A DNA stretch of 24,009 bases from XYB2-FULL-45-11 sp964355525. Its GTDB lineage: Bacteria; Patescibacteriota; Patescibacteriia; UBA9934; GWF2-40-263. Shown piece after piece: positions 21,026-24,009 of the stretch (position 1 is its first letter; the number at the start of each line of letters is the position of its first letter). The position numbers and the translations under genes were made by a program. Location: assembly GCA_964355525.1 (NCBI GenBank), contig CAYHDY010000013.1, forward strand, positions 1-24,009. The letters run 5' to 3'. Below the pieces are notes generated by a model. That model saw only the letters and a list, made by a program, of their open reading frames with translations. It was not told the origin of the DNA and searched no databases.

Positions 21026-21577
21026 ATGCAACCACTTTGGATCCTCATCGGCATCATCATTCTCATCGGACTGTGGCTTATTCTATCATATAACGGACTC
21101 ATCACGCTTCGAAACCGTGTGGAAGAGGCATGGTCGGACATCAATGTTCAGTTGAAACGTCGGTATGATTTGATTCCGAATCTGGTGAATACTGTTAAAG
21201 GATATGCAACACATGAATCGTCTGTCTTCGAAAATGTGACGAAAGCGCGTGCGGCGGCGATGGGTGCACATACAATGGGTGAACAAGCGCAAGCGGAAAA
21301 CGCATTAACGGGAACGCTCAAAACGCTTTTCGCCGTTGCAGAAAGTTATCCTGCACTGCAAGCCTCACAAAACTTTCTCGAGTTGCAACACGAATTAACC
21401 GATGCAGAAGACAAGATCCAAGCCGCCCGCCGATTCTACAACGGCAACACACGCAACTACAACACAGGTCTACAAACATTTCCGACAAACATGATGGCTG
21501 GAATGTTCGGATTTGTAAAAAAAGATTTTTTTGAAATGGCAGAGAGTGAAAAGGCAACACCGGAAGTGAAATTTTAA
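21026..21577 (+). CDS. lemA: LemA family membrane-anchored protein
   Basis: The 183-residue protein begins with one transmembrane segment (about 4-22) and the LemA signature NGLITLRNRVEEAWSDINVQLKRRYDLIPNLV. The rest is a helical bundle (ALQASQNFLELQHELTDAEDKIQAARRFYN, then NTGLQTFPTNM). The C-terminus is short. LemA proteins are membrane-anchored and usually partner with HtpX-type proteases, whose gene follows by 2 bp here. The exact role is unknown, probably membrane-protein quality control. Confidence 0.94.
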   Translation: MQPLWILIGIIILIGLWLILSYNGLITLRNRVEEAWSDINVQLKRRYDLIPNLVNTVKGYATHESSVFENVTKARAAAMGAHTMGEQAQAENALTGTLKTLFAVAESYPALQASQNFLELQHELTDAEDKIQAARRFYNGNTRNYNTGLQTFPTNMMAGMFGFVKKDFFEMAESEKATPEVKF

Positions 21578-21579
21578 TT

Positions 21580-22479
21580 ATGCTCTACGAACAAATCTCC
21601 GCGAACAAAAATAAAACGTGGATGTTGATCTCTCTTTTCAGCGTCCTGATTGTTTTGCTCGGCTGGGCGTTTGGTTCGTGGTCAGGCAGTGCGGAGTTTG
21701 GAATTTTTCTTGCGGTCATGATTTCCGTCATTATGTCGATGATCGGATATTTTCAGGGCGATGCGGTTGCGCTCGCAACGTCGGGCGCGCAGATGATCGA
21801 GAAACAAGATAACCCTGAGCTTTATCGACTTGTCGAGAATCTCGCGATTGCGGCCGGATTGCCGACGCCGAAGATTTACATCATGTCGGATACGGCGATC
21901 AACGCCTTCGCAACCGGTCGCGATCCGAAACACGCATCGATCGCCGTTACGTCTGGCGCATTGCATGCACTCGATAAAACGGAACTCGAAGGAGTGCTTG
22001 CCCACGAACTCTCGCACATCGGCAATTATGATATTCGCGTCATGACCATCGTCGTCGTCCTCGTCGGAGTCATTCTGCTTTTATCCGATATGATGACGCG
22101 TTCAATCTTTTTTGGACGCGGTCGACGAGATAGCGATGACAACAATAATTCAGCTGGTCTCTTCCTCGTGATCGGCATTGTCCTCGCAATTCTCTCCCCC
22201 ATCTTCGCGCAACTTATCAAGCTCGCCGTTTCGCGACAACGCGAATATCTCGCGGATGCGTCCGGCTGTATGCTCACGCGTTACCCGGACGGACTCGTGC
22301 GTGCGCTCGAGAAAATTTCCGCGCAAGACCAACCGATGGCAAAAGCGAATCACGCAACAGCTCACATGTTCCTCGCGAATCCCTTTGATCCGCATGTGAC
22401 GAAGAAGTTCGAGCAGTTGTTCTCGACTCACCCGCCGATTGAGGAACGAATTGCGAGATTAAAACAAGCTGGCCTCTAA
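21580..22479 (+). CDS. htpX: HtpX-like zinc membrane protease
   Basis: The 299-residue protein has two N-terminal transmembrane segments (about 14-33 and 42-59) and the M48 catalytic motif HELSH (142-146) with the third zinc ligand Glu222 (REYLADASG). Two more transmembrane segments (about 153-170 and 193-213) lie between the zinc ligands. It degrades misfolded membrane proteins. It is 2 bp after lemA and 3 bp before clpC in an operon; the three together suggest a stress or proteostasis unit. Confidence 0.95.
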   Translation: MLYEQISANKNKTWMLISLFSVLIVLLGWAFGSWSGSAEFGIFLAVMISVIMSMIGYFQGDAVALATSGAQMIEKQDNPELYRLVENLAIAAGLPTPKIYIMSDTAINAFATGRDPKHASIAVTSGALHALDKTELEGVLAHELSHIGNYDIRVMTIVVVLVGVILLLSDMMTRSIFFGRGRRDSDDNNNSAGLFLVIGIVLAILSPIFAQLIKLAVSRQREYLADASGCMLTRYPDGLVRALEKISAQDQPMAKANHATAHMFLANPFDPHVTKKFEQLFSTHPPIEERIARLKQAGL

Positions 22480-22482
22480 GCT

Positions 22483-24009
22483 ATGGATATCATCGACAAA
22501 TTCTCAACAAACCTCAAAACGGTTCTCACGCGAGCGCTTTGTCTTGCTGTCGAAACAAACGAGCAAATTATTTTGCCGGAGCATTTGCTTTGGGCGCTCG
22601 GGACGCAAAAAGGATGCATCGGTGCGGAGATTTTGAAAAAGATCGGATTGAAATCCGCGGATCTGAAAAAATTGTTAGGATCGATTGTCGTCAAAGAACC
22701 GATGATGCAGAACGCAGATCCGATGATGTTGCATTTATCTGATGAGGCGAAACGCATCGTGGAGAAAGCCGTGCTGACCGCAAACACGTATAACCATCGC
22801 TACATCGGTACGGAACATTTACTTTCCGGGATCGTGCAGATTGAAACCGAATCATTGAATCGTTTTTTTGTCGCACAACAAACCGATTTGAAAAATCTCA
22901 AGGAACAAATCGCTCTCGTTCTCAAAAACACTTCCAAATTTCCGGACATGACAACCATCATGAAGACGGATGAGTCGCACATCGCAGCGGGGTCTGGGGA
23001 CCCCGCCCATGGCGAAGAGGTGCAGTCACCAAAATTGCAGGCACTCAATTATTTTGCGCGCGAACTGACGTCTGCGGAATTACAAAAGAAAATTGATCCG
23101 GTCATTGGACGCGAAGCGGAAATTGAACGTGTCATGGAAATTCTGTGCCGCCGCACAAAAAATAATCCATTGCTCGTCGGCGAACCGGGCGTAGGAAAAA
23201 CCGCCGTGGTCGAAGGACTCGCAAAACATATTTTTGAAGGAACCGTTCCGACTGTTCTGCAACACAAGCGTGTGTTTGCACTCGATCTTGCGCTCGTTGT
23301 CGCTGGAACCATGTATCGCGGAGAATTCGAAGGACGATTGCGACAGATTATCGAGGAAGCATCGAAATCCGATGAAGTGATTTTATTTATTGATGAATTA
23401 CACACCATCGTCGGAGCCGGTGCTGCGTCCGGAACCATGGACGCCGCAAACATTTTGAAACCTGCACTTGCCCGCGGTGATATTCATTGTATCGGTGCGA
23501 CCACGGAAAACGAATTCAAAAAACATATCGAATCCGACAGTGCGCTTGAACGACGATTCCAAACGGTACGCGTGGAAGAACCGTCTGAGGAAGCGGCTAT
23601 GGAAATTTTAGGCGGCATCGCTCCCTATTACGAATCCTTTCACGATGTGCGCATTTCCGCGGAAGCGATCGAACATGCTGTTAAACTTTCTGCACGTTAT
23701 CTTACCGATCGTCGATTGCCGGATAAAGCGATCGACCTTCTTGATCAAGCCGCGGCTCGTGTGAGATTGCATCGTACAGAACCCGGCCCCGCGCAAAAAC
23801 AGAAAACAATCCAGAAAAAAATTGAGGAGATTCAAGCGGAGAAACGACAGGCCGTCATGGAAGAACGTTTTCTTGATGCCGTCGATTTGAAAGCGACCGA
23901 GGATCTTCTTCGCAATGAACAGAGTTCCCTCCTGCTCCAGAACTTCGACAAAAGCGGATCTGTCGGACAAACCATCATCGGCGGCGAAGATATTGCTCGC
24001 ATCATCTCG
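22483..24009 (+). CDS. clpC: ClpC-type AAA+ ATPase (5' part, runs off the window)
   Basis: The 509 visible codons are open to the window end. The N-terminal Clp_N region has two repeats (LKTVLTRALCLAV..., IVEKAVLTANTYNHRYIGTEHLL). The first AAA+ domain has the Walker A motif GEPGVGKT (233-240) and the Walker B motif FIDELHT (303-308 region). A UVR-like coiled segment (about 440-475, IQKKIEEIQAEKR...ERFLDAVDLKATEDLL) before the second AAA+ domain marks it as ClpC rather than ClpB. The second ATPase domain lies beyond the window. It unfolds substrates for ClpP. A 20-bp GC palindrome encodes the in-frame linker SGDPAHG after the N-domain. Confidence 0.94.
   Translation, partial: MDIIDKFSTNLKTVLTRALCLAVETNEQIILPEHLLWALGTQKGCIGAEILKKIGLKSADLKKLLGSIVVKEPMMQNADPMMLHLSDEAKRIVEKAVLTANTYNHRYIGTEHLLSGIVQIETESLNRFFVAQQTDLKNLKEQIALVLKNTSKFPDMTTIMKTDESHIAAGSGDPAHGEEVQSPKLQALNYFARELTSAELQKKIDPVIGREAEIERVMEILCRRTKNNPLLVGEPGVGKTAVVEGLAKHIFEGTVPTVLQHKRVFALDLALVVAGTMYRGEFEGRLRQIIEEASKSDEVILFIDELHTIVGAGAASGTMDAANILKPALARGDIHCIGATTENEFKKHIESDSALERRFQTVRVEEPSEEAAMEILGGIAPYYESFHDVRISAEAIEHAVKLSARYLTDRRLPDKAIDLLDQAAARVRLHRTEPGPAQKQKTIQKKIEEIQAEKRQAVMEERFLDAVDLKATEDLLRNEQSSLLLQNFDKSGSVGQTIIGGEDIARIIS
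22987..23006. repeat. GC-rich palindrome inside clpC
   Basis: GCGGGGTC and GACCCCGC pair perfectly around TGGG. It is in frame and encodes part of the linker between the ClpC N-domain and first AAA+ domain (AAGSGDPAHG). Confidence 0.75.

Overview
This window looks like a chromosomal segment from an uncultured bacterium of the Candidate Phyla Radiation (Patescibacteria) type. That is an inference from compact genes, weak or absent Shine-Dalgarno sequences, short spacers, a lemA-htpX-clpC run, and typical CPR-style palindromic intergenic repeats. TGA is used as a stop (hsdM, orf164), so the recoded Gracilibacteria/Absconditabacteria code is unlikely. No rRNA, tRNA or CRISPR array was recognised.

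Layout. (1) 1-185: the glycine-rich 3' end of a + strand gene, followed by two hairpin terminators. (2) 330-4754, minus strand: a YgjP-type metallopeptidase coupled to a 21-residue Lys-rich peptide, a GIY-YIG protein, TspO, a PD-(D/E)XK plus DnaQ-like (DUF2779) nuclease, a KilA-N protein and a RelA/SpoT-like HD phosphohydrolase. (3) 4767-13159, minus strand: a complete type I restriction-modification locus (hsdM, hsdS, hsdR). Between its core genes lie a DUF3800 protein, two membrane proteins, a 25-residue ORF carrying an HsdM-tail motif, and two tiny coupled proteins that share a GDN-type N-terminal motif. A + strand small RNA with its own promoter and terminator (10802-10941) runs opposite to all of these genes. 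(4) 13285-16575, minus strand: a region of phage-type antirepressors (RhuM and Bro-N) with an acidic, cysteine-tailed protein. The Bro-N plus Cys-tail pair is present twice, once intact (15003-16575) and once as a decayed, internally deleted and frameshifted copy (13285-13717). (5) 16699-20929, minus strand: a Pif1-like helicase fused to a WYL domain, tyrosyl-tRNA synthetase and a phosphohexomutase. (6) 21026-24009, plus strand: lemA, htpX and the 5' part of clpC behind a good sigma70-type promoter.

Interpretation. The middle, about 3.3-16.6 kb, reads as a defence or mobile-gene island between housekeeping genes; 8.1-10.9 kb is visibly more AT-rich than the flanks. Four exact copies of TTATCCACA (the DnaA-box consensus) occur in the same orientation, 20-66 bp upstream of KilA-N, orf164, RhuM and Bro-N. 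Three are next to or inside hairpins, and the KilA-N and RhuM copies sit in clearly homologous leaders. The most interesting undescribed elements are the small RNA inside the restriction locus, the paired GDN mini-proteins, the shared leader of the antirepressor genes, and the HsdM-tail mini-ORF.
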